A stretch of DNA of 64,000 nt from UMGS1601 sp964617585 (GTDB lineage: Bacteria > Bacillota > Clostridia > Oscillospirales > Ruminococcaceae): positions 36,647 through 100,646 of the forward strand of contig CAZTXS010000005.1 in assembly GCA_964617585.1 (NCBI GenBank), read 5' to 3'. Positions 37,008-45,115 of the stretch are shown here, piece by piece. Under the pieces are notes generated by a model. That model saw nothing but the letters and a program-made list of their open reading frames with translations, did no database searches and was not told the origin of the DNA. Within the stretch, counting starts at the first letter, position 1; the number at the start of each line of letters is the position of its first letter. The translations under genes were made by a program, and so were the position numbers.

Positions 37008-38288
37008 TTAAGCCAGCATATATCTTTTGCCGGAAAGCGATCTTACAAGCCCCAGAATCTCAAGCTCTGTAAGCTCGGCAAAAAGAACCGATATATCTAC
37101 GGACAGCCTTTCACACAGCTTATCCACGTGCATAATTCCGCCTGAAAGCTCATCATAGATTCTTTTCTGAATCTCGCTTAAATCAGACGTATCGACATAT
37201 GCGGCGGAAATGCCTAGAGTTTTGCCGCCGTCAGTTTCATTTGTAAGCTGATTAAGTTTACTGTCAAGCTTTCTCTCGCTTTGTGAACCGTATTTCTTTT
37301 TCGCTGAGGTTTTCTTTTTAACTTCATTCCTGTCCGAACCGTAGCTTCGTTCAATATAAACAAGATTAGACTCGTTGGGAACAAAATTTAATCTGTGCGA
37401 AAAATTGTTTATATATTCATTTAAAATATCATCTTCTGAAAATACGGGAATAGCTCCGTCCTTTAAAAGATCCCTCTGTCCGAAATATCTTTCGTCAAAT
37501 ATGTCGTGCGGTACTATTGTGAAAATATCCTTTCCCTGATTAAGAGCCATAGACGCAGAGCTTAAAGCGCCGCTGTGCTGACCGGCTTCAATCACAAATA
37601 CTCCCATGCTTAAACCGGAGAGAATCCTGTTCCTCGCCGTAAAATCTTTTGGCCTGGGCTTATGATTCGGAAAATACTCCGATATAACCGCTCCGCATTT
37701 CCCAACCGACTGTTTTAACGACGTTGTTCCCCTTGGATAATCATATTCAAGACCGCCGGCAAGCACTGCGACAGATTTTTCATTTTCACCGAGCGAAATT
37801 TCATTAGCCAGTGAATCAGCCCCCACTGCAAAGCCGCTGGCAAAGCGAACTCCCTTTTTAAGCAATGCTTTAAGTAAAATCTTTTCAGCGTTAAGACTGT
37901 ACGGCGAAGCGTCTCTTGCTCCGACTGCGGCAATTATTATTTTTTCATTTAAAAAGCTTATATCGCCCAAACTGAAAAGCACGGACGGAGGATTTGATAT
38001 TTCCTTTAAAGCCTGAGGAAAATCCTCATCCTCACAGCAATATATATTTATGCCTTTTTGACAGCAATATGCTATCGTCTGCTCGGCGGTAAACAAAGAA
38101 GCCGACTTAACAGCGTTTACTTCTTTGGGCAAAAGTCCCTTGGGAAGCCTGCCCTCCGACGCTTCGTTATAAAAATCCAAAACGCCGTCATAGCCCTCTA
38201 GAACCTCCCACTTGCGCGGGTTTGCAGGTCCGAAAGCTATAGTAAGCCATATCCAGTATTTTAAGTTTTCACTTTTGTTTTTCGTCAT
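37008..38288 (-). CDS. dprA: DNA-processing protein DprA
   Basis: 426 residues. Rossmann core IAAVGARDASPYSLNAEK, FASGFAVGADSLANE, VAVLAGGLEYDYPRG, ISEYFPNHKPRPKDFTARNRILSGLS and EAGQHSGALSSA. A C-terminal winged helix (HVDKLCERLSVDISVLFAELTELEILGLV) follows a Lys-rich linker. Loads RecA on incoming ssDNA in natural transformation; next to topA as in many Firmicutes. Confidence 0.97.
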   Translation of the reverse strand: MTKNKSENLKYWIWLTIAFGPANPRKWEVLEGYDGVLDFYNEASEGRLPKGLLPKEVNAVKSASLFTAEQTIAYCCQKGINIYCCEDEDFPQALKEISNPPSVLFSLGDISFLNEKIIIAAVGARDASPYSLNAEKILLKALLKKGVRFASGFAVGADSLANEISLGENEKSVAVLAGGLEYDYPRGTTSLKQSVGKCGAVISEYFPNHKPRPKDFTARNRILSGLSMGVFVIEAGQHSGALSSASMALNQGKDIFTIVPHDIFDERYFGQRDLLKDGAIPVFSEDDILNEYINNFSHRLNFVPNESNLVYIERSYGSDRNEVKKKTSAKKKYGSQSERKLDSKLNQLTNETDGGKTLGISAAYVDTSDLSEIQKRIYDELSGGIMHVDKLCERLSVDISVLFAELTELEILGLVRSLSGKRYMLA

Positions 38289-38332
38289 ATAAATATGCGC
38301 CTTAGCTTATAAAAGGCAATCCTTTCTTCAGA

Positions 38333-38360
38333 AAAAAGCTTGATTTAAGCTTTACAAAAC
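38333..38360 (-). terminator. Weak terminator after the rRNA methyltransferase gene
   Basis: Minus strand AAAGCTT, short loop, AAGCTTTTTT. Short stem; low certainty. Confidence 0.35.
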
Positions 38361-38382
38361 TGACATTTAAAAAAGCAAACGG

Positions 38383-39162
38383 TTATTGCTGCTTAGTCAT
38401 TTCCCACATAAAAACCGCCGCCGCAACCCCTGCATTAAGAGAATCTATATTGCCGTTCATTTTTATAGTGACACGCTCGCTGCAAAGAGCCGAATGTTCA
38501 CTGTTCAAGCCGTTGCCCTCATTTCCGATAACAATAGCCGAGTTATTTGAAAACTCAACCGACTTTATTTCACAGGCAGGTCCTGACACTACTGCAGCAT
38601 AGGTTTTAACGTTATTGTCATTTAAAATTTTGACAACTTTCTCAAAATCGTTTTCTATATAGATGTTCAATCTGAAAAGACTTCCCATTGTGGAACGCAC
38701 AGCCTTAGGATTATAAAGGTCGCAACAGTTCCCGGTTAAAATAACTCCGTCAATACCGACTGCGTCGGCGGTACGCAGTATCGTTCCTAAATTCCCCGGG
38801 TCCTGAATGTTATTCAGAACAATATATTTCCCGCTTAAAGCCTGCAAAGACAAATCTTTTGAAACAGGCTTATTTATAACAGCAAACACGCCCTGACTGC
38901 ATTTTGTATCACTCAGCTTTTTAGCGACGCTCTCGCTTACAAACAGAATTTTATCACAAACCGAGTCTAAAAAAAGCCTGTCCCTTTCAAAAGCCGCCCG
39001 CGTTACAAAAATAATATCAATTTCTGCGTTTTCCAAGACCGCTTCTCTTAAAATTCTGCCGCCCTCAACGGTGAATTTTTTATGCTCATCACGAGCTTTT
39101 TTGCTCAATGTCAGCTTAGAATAAAGCTTCACATTTGCATTTTCATTGCTTGTAATAAGCAT
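38383..39162 (-). CDS. SpoU/TrmH-family RNA 2'-O-methyltransferase
   Basis: 259 residues from ATG 39162 (AGAGGTGG in front). N-terminal substrate-binding domain (KLTLSKKARDEHKKFTVEGGRILREA) and the SPOUT knot motifs LNNIQDPGNLGTILRTADAVGIDGVILTG, VIGNEGNGL and VTIKMNGNIDSLNAGVAAAVFMWEM. Probably methylates 23S rRNA; exact site unknown. Confidence 0.93.
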   Translation of the reverse strand: MLITSNENANVKLYSKLTLSKKARDEHKKFTVEGGRILREAVLENAEIDIIFVTRAAFERDRLFLDSVCDKILFVSESVAKKLSDTKCSQGVFAVINKPVSKDLSLQALSGKYIVLNNIQDPGNLGTILRTADAVGIDGVILTGNCCDLYNPKAVRSTMGSLFRLNIYIENDFEKVVKILNDNNVKTYAAVVSGPACEIKSVEFSNNSAIVIGNEGNGLNSEHSALCSERVTIKMNGNIDSLNAGVAAAVFMWEMTKQQ

Positions 39163-39202
39163 AAAACCACCTCTGCAATACAAGTTTTAACATTCCGCAA
39201 TA

Positions 39203-39241
39203 AACAACAAAACACGCTAGAGCGTAACCACTCAGCGTGTT
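39203..39241 (-). terminator. Terminator of the infC-rpmI-rplT operon
   Basis: Minus-strand stem AACACGCT ... AGCGTGTT (39241-39211) followed by TTGTTGTTT, just after the rplT stop. Confidence 0.75.
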
Positions 39242-39249
39242 ATAATGCA

Positions 39250-39606
39250 TTAGTTAAGAGCAGTCTTTGCTTGCTCTACTATAGTTTTGAAGCCCTCCGG
39301 GTCGCTGATTGCGATTTCCGAAAGCATCTTTCTGTTCAACGTAATTCCGGCTTTTTTAACGCCGTTCATAAACTGTGAGTAGTTAATACCGTTCATCTTG
39401 CAGGCAGCAGAAATTCTTGTAATCCAAAGCTTTCTGAATTCTCTCTTCTTCTGCTTTCTTCCGATATATGCATATTGTCCCGACTTCATAACAGCTTCTT
39501 TAGCCATTTTGAAATGTTTGCTCTTTGCACCCCAATAACCTTTTGCAAGCTTCAGGGTTTTATTTCTTCTCTTTCGAGTCATCATTGCTCCCTTAACACG
39601 AGCCAT
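39250..39606 (-). CDS. rplT: Ribosomal protein L20
   Basis: 118 residues, MARVKGAMMTRKRRNKTLKLAKGYWGAKSKHF is a textbook L20 start; AGGAGG in front. Early 50S assembly protein and, in many Firmicutes, the repressor of this operon through its leader. Confidence 0.99.
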   Translation of the reverse strand: MARVKGAMMTRKRRNKTLKLAKGYWGAKSKHFKMAKEAVMKSGQYAYIGRKQKKREFRKLWITRISAACKMNGINYSQFMNGVKKAGITLNRKMLSEIAISDPEGFKTIVEQAKTALN

Positions 39607-39655
39607 AGTAAATTCCTCCTAGTTTTAAAAATTTCTTCGGTTTCCCTATACTCGT

Positions 39656-39853
39656 TTATTTGTATGGGATAAGCTGCTTTAAATTTCTCTCGTCTGCCGC
39701 CGACGCATAAGCAGAATTACGAGTCTGTCTTGCTTTCTTGTGACCTTTTTGAATCAGTCTGTGGCTCTTATTAGTACGCATATGCTTAACTTTTCCCGAA
39801 CCTGTAACCTTAAAACGTTTTTTAGCGCCTGAGTGTGTTTTCATCTTAGGCAT
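39656..39853 (-). CDS. rpmI: Ribosomal protein L35
   Basis: 65 residues from ATG 39853 (MPKMKTHSGAKKRFKVTGSGKVK) behind AAGGAGG. Between infC and rplT, the standard order. Confidence 0.99.
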   Translation of the reverse strand: MPKMKTHSGAKKRFKVTGSGKVKHMRTNKSHRLIQKGHKKARQTRNSAYASAADERNLKQLIPYK

Positions 39854-39892
39854 TATTTCTTCCTCCTTAAACAAAGAATTCCTTTAGTAAAT

Positions 39893-40414
39893 CTATTTAT
39901 TTGTCTTTGGATTGACGAGCATAACAAGGCTTCGTCCTTCCATCTTAGGCTTCTTATCAACTGTACCGAACTCGGAAACAGCTTCTTTAAATCTTTCCAG
40001 CAACTCCTCGCCAAGCTGCGGATGAGCAACCGCACGTTTCCTGAAGCGAACCGAAACCTTAAGCTTATCCCCCGATTTCAAGAACTTGTTAGCCTGATTA
40101 ACCTTAGTTTCAAAATCATGCGTGTCAATAGTTGAGGACATTCTTACTTCCTTAACCTCGACAATCTTCTGATTTTTCCTCGCTTCCTTTTCTTTCTTAG
40201 ATTGCTCAAAGCAATACTTGCCGTAGTCCATTATCTTGCATACGGGCGGTTTCGCCGTAGGAGCAATCTTTACAAGATCCAAATCCTTTTCATATGCAAT
40301 TCTTTGAGCTTCCTTACCTGATACTATGCCAAGCTGACTGCCGTCGCTTCCGATAAGTCTGACTTCCTTATCGTTGATTGCCTCATTAATCTGAGTATCA
40401 TTTTTGTTGCTGAT
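39893..40414 (-). CDS. infC: Translation initiation factor IF-3, probable ATC start
   Basis: 173 residues. Sequence ISNKNDTQINEAINDKEVRLIGSDGSQLGIVSGKEA and VKVSVRFRGR-like KVSVRFRKRAVAHPQLGEELL are IF-3. No ATG, GTG or TTG is well placed: GGAGGTG is followed after 7 nt by ATC (40414-40412). infC is known for unusual AUU/AUC-type starts, used for autoregulation by IF-3, so ATC is chosen here. The longer TTG frame to 40447 would place the SD inside the gene. Confidence 0.9.
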   Translation of the reverse strand: MSNKNDTQINEAINDKEVRLIGSDGSQLGIVSGKEAQRIAYEKDLDLVKIAPTAKPPVCKIMDYGKYCFEQSKKEKEARKNQKIVEVKEVRMSSTIDTHDFETKVNQANKFLKSGDKLKVSVRFRKRAVAHPQLGEELLERFKEAVSEFGTVDKKPKMEGRSLVMLVNPKTNK

Positions 40415-40575
40415 GACCAAACACCTCCGTGAATTCACTAAATACAATTCTTAAATAAAATATGAGTGCAGAACAAATATCCGCACTCATACAATAAACG
40501 ACTAATGCCGTAATAAACTGTATTGACCTTTTCGCTCAATCGCTGAAGGTGAGAACGGAGTTCTGCTTTACTTAC
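40415..40575 (-). promoter_or_regulatory. infC-rpmI-rplT leader with attenuator
   Basis: Transcribed leader of about 160 nt. Contains a small hairpin AGAAC-TCC-GTTCT, a nested region bounded by ACCTT/AAGGT, and at the 3' end a terminator-like stem ATGAGTGC/GCACTCAT (40490-40462) followed by TTTTATTTAA. Consistent with an L20-leader type autoregulatory element; assignment to a known family was not tested. Confidence 0.65.
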
Positions 40576-40581
40576 CACGTT

Positions 40582-40610
40582 ATTATACACTTATGATTTA
40601 AATTTGTCAA
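40582..40610 (-). promoter_or_regulatory. Promoter of infC operon
   Basis: Consensus TTGACA (40610-40605), 17 bp, TATAAT (40587-40582) on the minus strand. Confidence 0.85.
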
Positions 40611-40632
40611 TAGTTTTTTAAAATTTTTTCTT

Positions 40633-41469
40633 TTAACCTTTCACGCTTTTTTTATACTTGGACGGAGTGGTTTTATATGCGCTTTTAAAAGCCTCAATAA
40701 AGGACTTCACATTTGCAAAACCGTTATTCAATGCGATTTCCGTTATTGAGAGATCGCTGTTCATAAGCTCTCTGTGAGCATTGTACAGTCTGATTTTATT
40801 CAGATAAGCATAAAAAGTTTCTCCGGTGTTCTTTTTGAAGAACCTTGAAAAATATGTAGGCGACATTCCGATTTCAAGAGCTATATCCTCAAGAGTAAAG
40901 TTGGTTTCATAATTCTCTTCCATAAAACCAATAGCCTTTTTTATATTTATCATGCTTTTGGACTCATATCTTTCATAGCTCTTTGTCTGCCTTTCCTTTC
41001 GGCAGTCGTTTAAAAGTATACTGCATATCCTTCTGAGAACTATCGATATTTCAAGCTCGTAAAATTCTTCTTTCTGCTCATATAGATAAGCGCATTCAAT
41101 GATAAGCTGCTTTACCTTCATCTGAGCTTTCTTATTATCCGAAAAGTCAAAATAATAAGAATCTATATTCTCGCAGTATTCTTTGAGAAGATTGTACGAC
41201 AAAAGCAGAGTGACGGTGTTGAGCTTACCTATATCGTCCGAATAGGTTTCGTGAAGCTCTCCGCTGTTGACGAAAAAGAACTCTCCCGGATGAACCTCAA
41301 CAGACTTTCCGTTTATAAGTCCCCTTATTATTCCGTCAATAACCAGATCAAATTCAAGATTGCTGTGCCAGTGAAGTGGATAATGCGCAGTATCGTCGCT
41401 TCCGTATCCGAAATAAATCTTAGCCGGTATTAAAGAATTTGTTTCAATTTTCTCCTGATAATAATTCAC
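40633..41469 (-). CDS. AraC-family transcriptional regulator with cupin sensor
   Basis: 278 residues. N-terminal cupin (HYPLHWHSNLEFDLVIDG...GKSVEVHPGEFFFVNSGELHE) and C-terminal double HTH (FTLEDIALEIGMSPTYFSRFFKKNTGETFYAYLNKIR; LSITEIALNNGFANVKSFIEAFKSAYKTTPSKYKK). Typical of sugar or stress responsive regulators; no target operon is adjacent. Follows addA by 13 bp, so may be read from the addBA promoter. Confidence 0.92.
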   Translation of the reverse strand: MNYYQEKIETNSLIPAKIYFGYGSDDTAHYPLHWHSNLEFDLVIDGIIRGLINGKSVEVHPGEFFFVNSGELHETYSDDIGKLNTVTLLLSYNLLKEYCENIDSYYFDFSDNKKAQMKVKQLIIECAYLYEQKEEFYELEISIVLRRICSILLNDCRKERQTKSYERYESKSMINIKKAIGFMEENYETNFTLEDIALEIGMSPTYFSRFFKKNTGETFYAYLNKIRLYNAHRELMNSDLSITEIALNNGFANVKSFIEAFKSAYKTTPSKYKKSVKG

Positions 41470-41482
41470 TTCATTTCACCTC

Positions 41483-44400
41483 TCAGCGGTTAAATTCAAT
41501 CTCTATTTCTTCCCTTAAACTGAAAGAATATATATATCCCGATTTCACCGGTTTATCAAGAATCAGATCAAACGCAGCTTTGTAAAGTTCAAGCTGAATC
41601 ATATAGTTTTCCTTAAGCTGTTCGGCGGTCGTGTTCCTGTCCGTTTTATAATCGACAAGAACATATCCGTTCCTCTCTTCAAAAATGCAGTCTGCGATTC
41701 CCTGAAGCATACCGCTTGTATTTTTATAATCATCAAGCCCGCCGCTTATTTTCAAATCAGAAAAACTTACTAAAAACTGCTTCTCCCTCATGATTTGAGA
41801 GCTGTTTTTCATACGCTTATATATCCCGCTTTCAAAGAAAGCCTCCACAGTTTGCCTGTCAATTCCCTCTGACTGATAGGCGGTCAGTTTGCCCGCTGAC
41901 ACAAGTCTGCTTATTTCTTCGCTTAAATTCCTCTCGGCGTTTTCAAAATCGCAAAGCTCCATAAACCTGTGAGTAATCGTTCCCTTTTCAGAAGCCGTAA
42001 GCTTGCCGATTTCCTCGGAAAATTTAGGAATCTGAGGATAATAATAAGCGCGTTTTTCATCCTTTGCAATATCCGAAACCGAAAGCTTTGAGGGAGTTCC
42101 GGCTTCCAGAGTATCATATTTAAAATCAAACCTCTTCAAAAGCTCTTTTACCAAAGCCGGATCGGAGGTAGATTTTTTATTTCTGACAGTTTTCCTATCG
42201 CTTTGGGTTATATCCGAAGCCTGCGTTACTGTCAAAACCGAATCGGTCGACAAGGGCTTTACTGCATTATCATATTCCTTACCCTCATATTCAAATATAT
42301 GCTTTCTGAAAGCTTCCGCTTCAGGATGAAGAATAAAACATTCGGCAAGCCATTCTCCGCAGGAGGAAGCGTCAAACACCATGTCGGACGTTATGCCGTT
42401 TAAGACGCTTAGCTTATCATACAGCGACATCATGAGCTTAGAAGTATCTTTGCTAAACAAAACAGGTATAAAAAGCTTATCCTTTGCACGGGTCAGAGCA
42501 ACGTATAAAAGTCTAAGCTCTTCGTTTTTCATCTCGCTGTCAGCAATATTTTTAAGCACGTTATATGAAAACGGAGTAACTGACATATTTGTCTTTACAT
42601 CGTTAAATTTCAAAGATAAACCGCGGCTTTGATTTATTATCATTTTCTTCTTCTGGTCACGGTCGTTGAATTTCTTGAAGATATTGCAGAGAAAGACAAA
42701 GGGGTATTCAAGTCCTTTGGAACCGTGCATAGTTTTAATATTGACAGCCATGCCCTCTCCCGAGCTGATAACTGCCTGGGAAAAATCTTTTTTATTTTCA
42801 ATAATATTATCCACATAACGGATAAATCCCGTAATTCCTCCGCCGGAATACTTGTCATATTCGTCTGCATATTCCAAAAGCAGACTCAGGTTTGCTCTTT
42901 TCTGATGTCCGTCCTCATAAGCCGAAGCTATACCGTAATAATCTGTGCAGTCATAGATTTTTCTGATAAGCGAAACCAAATTCATACTTGCCGCATAGAA
43001 ACGAAGCTCTTTTATTTTCTCAACCGCCGCAGAACATTTTACAGCCAATACAGTGTCATAATCATAACTCTCGCTGTAATGAAGAAGCTGCTGATAAAGC
43101 TTAGGTCTTGTTCCGTTTATCAGAAAAAGACGTATCTTAGCCGTGTCATCAGGCGTAAACATGAAAACAGGCGACATAAGCACCGACAGCAGCGGAATAT
43201 CCTGCATAGGATTATCAAGCACTCTGAGAAGATTAATAATCACTGAAATTTCCCTGGAGCGAAGATAACCGCTTGTCATTTCAGCGTCTGTCTTTATGCC
43301 GAAGGCCTCAAGAGCCTTTGACACGCATCTGCCGTCCTCATTATTTCGCGAAATCACGCATATATCGTCCGGTCTGCAGGGGCGGAAGCCCCCGTTCTCC
43401 CCAATAGACGGGTCAAACACCTCAGTACCGCTTTTTAAAATTTCACTTATTTTCTCGGCGATTTTATAATGCTCAATATTATAAGAGAGATATTTTGAAA
43501 ATTCTTCATTATCGTCTATTAACATAAGCTCGGTTGAATAATCGCCGTTGTCCGGAACCTCAAGTCCCTGAACCAGCTTTTCAGACTCTGTATATTCTAT
43601 CTCGCTTAAATCCCCGCTCATTAGCTGACCGAAAAGATAATTAACAATGTCGATAACTTCCCTGCGGCTTCTGAAATTCTTCTTAAGAGTAATTTCTCTC
43701 GTATCCTCGTAATCGCTGTCAACCGCTTTTTTCCTGGCGTCTATAAAAAGCTCCGGGTTTGTCTGACGAAACCTGTAAATTGACTGCTTGACATCGCCAA
43801 CCACAAAGACATTTTTACCTATAACGCTTATATCATCTGTATCGGATAAGCATTTAAAAATCAAATCCTGTAGATTATTGACATCCTGATACTCGTCTAT
43901 AAGTATTATTTTATAGTCCTTGTTTCTGACTATTTCCTCGCAAAGTGAAGTTCTTGAAATCACGCCGTCCTTACATTCCGCCAAAAGCTCCGTAGCCATA
44001 TGCTCAACGGTTGAAAAATCAACGGCATTTTCATCTGTCATTGAAGCTCTGAGAGCATCCTCTGCAAAAACCGTCATTTCAAAAATTATTTCAGCCAGCT
44101 TTTTTATTTCTGTCAAATCGCTTTTTATCTCCTCAAGCGGTGAAGAAATCATAGCTCTGATTTTATTAAGCTCGGCTTTAAGCAAATCCCTGTCCGTCTT
44201 TATCTCAGCCGCAAGCTCAATATCGTTTTTAACTTCTTCCTTACTGAAGCCTGCGCTGTCCTTAACAGACGGCTTTGACACAAACCTGTCGAACTTAAAT
44301 TCCAAACACTTTTTATAAAGCTTATCCCAGCTTTTTTTGTCGATTTCCCTCAAGCTCAAAGCTAAGCTTAAATCATTATTCAAAAGCGAGGTTATCTTAG

Positions 44401-45115
44401 TCAGAATTTTAAGCTCCATGCTTTTTTCAATCAGACTTTCATACATAGCTTTTACAGATTCGGCTTTTTTTCTTACAACGCCGATATTATACTGTAAAAG
44501 CTCATCTATGTAATCCCGGCTGTCAAGTGTTTTCAAAACGTTTCTTATCCAGTCATCTCTGAAAGGTATACTTTCAAAAAAAGTATGAGTTTCTGAAATG
44601 ACGTCTGCAAGACCCTTGTCGTTCTCACCGCCCAAAGCGTCTAAAACACAGGATATTTTTTCAGGCTGTTCGCTGTAATAGTACTCAAGAGTATTATCAA
44701 TCGACTTGTTAAGCAGAACTATTTTTTCATTATCCTCTAAAATTCTTAGGTTACCTTCAAACTCAAAGCTTTGAATATTCTCTTTTACAAGGTCAAGGCA
44801 AAAGGCGTTAATAGTATTTATTTTAGCCAGTTGAAGCCTTTTCTGCTGATTAATGAGCCATGAGCTTCCGGGGTTTTTATCGAGCTCTTTTACAATAGCG
44901 TCTGAAAGCTTTTCACGAATCTGATTAGCGGCGGCTTTTGTAAATGTAACCGCTAAAAGCCTGTCTGCTTCTATACCGTTGCTCTCATCTGAAAGCAGAC
45001 GTATCGTGCGCTCTATCAAAACGGCAGTCTTTCCGCTTCCTGCCGCTGCGGAAACAACAACGCCATTTTGGGTTTCATTTATCGCACTTAGCTGATCTTC
45101 TGTCCATTCAGGCAT
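41483..45115 (-). CDS. addA: ATP-dependent helicase/nuclease subunit A
   Basis: 1210 residues. UvrD helicase motifs: Walker A VSAAAGSGKTAVLIERTI (about 20-37), KIILIDEYQDVNNLQDLIF (II), VGDVKQSIYRFRQTNPELF (III), INIKTMHGSKGLEYPFVFL (V) and LRLLYVALTRAKDKLF (VI). C-terminal RecB-type nuclease GYVLVDYKTDRNT. Works with AddB in double-strand-break repair at Chi-like sites. Overlaps addB by 8 bp. Confidence 0.97.
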   Translation of the reverse strand: MPEWTEDQLSAINETQNGVVVSAAAGSGKTAVLIERTIRLLSDESNGIEADRLLAVTFTKAAANQIREKLSDAIVKELDKNPGSSWLINQQKRLQLAKINTINAFCLDLVKENIQSFEFEGNLRILEDNEKIVLLNKSIDNTLEYYYSEQPEKISCVLDALGGENDKGLADVISETHTFFESIPFRDDWIRNVLKTLDSRDYIDELLQYNIGVVRKKAESVKAMYESLIEKSMELKILTKITSLLNNDLSLALSLREIDKKSWDKLYKKCLEFKFDRFVSKPSVKDSAGFSKEEVKNDIELAAEIKTDRDLLKAELNKIRAMISSPLEEIKSDLTEIKKLAEIIFEMTVFAEDALRASMTDENAVDFSTVEHMATELLAECKDGVISRTSLCEEIVRNKDYKIILIDEYQDVNNLQDLIFKCLSDTDDISVIGKNVFVVGDVKQSIYRFRQTNPELFIDARKKAVDSDYEDTREITLKKNFRSRREVIDIVNYLFGQLMSGDLSEIEYTESEKLVQGLEVPDNGDYSTELMLIDDNEEFSKYLSYNIEHYKIAEKISEILKSGTEVFDPSIGENGGFRPCRPDDICVISRNNEDGRCVSKALEAFGIKTDAEMTSGYLRSREISVIINLLRVLDNPMQDIPLLSVLMSPVFMFTPDDTAKIRLFLINGTRPKLYQQLLHYSESYDYDTVLAVKCSAAVEKIKELRFYAASMNLVSLIRKIYDCTDYYGIASAYEDGHQKRANLSLLLEYADEYDKYSGGGITGFIRYVDNIIENKKDFSQAVISSGEGMAVNIKTMHGSKGLEYPFVFLCNIFKKFNDRDQKKKMIINQSRGLSLKFNDVKTNMSVTPFSYNVLKNIADSEMKNEELRLLYVALTRAKDKLFIPVLFSKDTSKLMMSLYDKLSVLNGITSDMVFDASSCGEWLAECFILHPEAEAFRKHIFEYEGKEYDNAVKPLSTDSVLTVTQASDITQSDRKTVRNKKSTSDPALVKELLKRFDFKYDTLEAGTPSKLSVSDIAKDEKRAYYYPQIPKFSEEIGKLTASEKGTITHRFMELCDFENAERNLSEEISRLVSAGKLTAYQSEGIDRQTVEAFFESGIYKRMKNSSQIMREKQFLVSFSDLKISGGLDDYKNTSGMLQGIADCIFEERNGYVLVDYKTDRNTTAEQLKENYMIQLELYKAAFDLILDKPVKSGYIYSFSLREEIEIEFNR

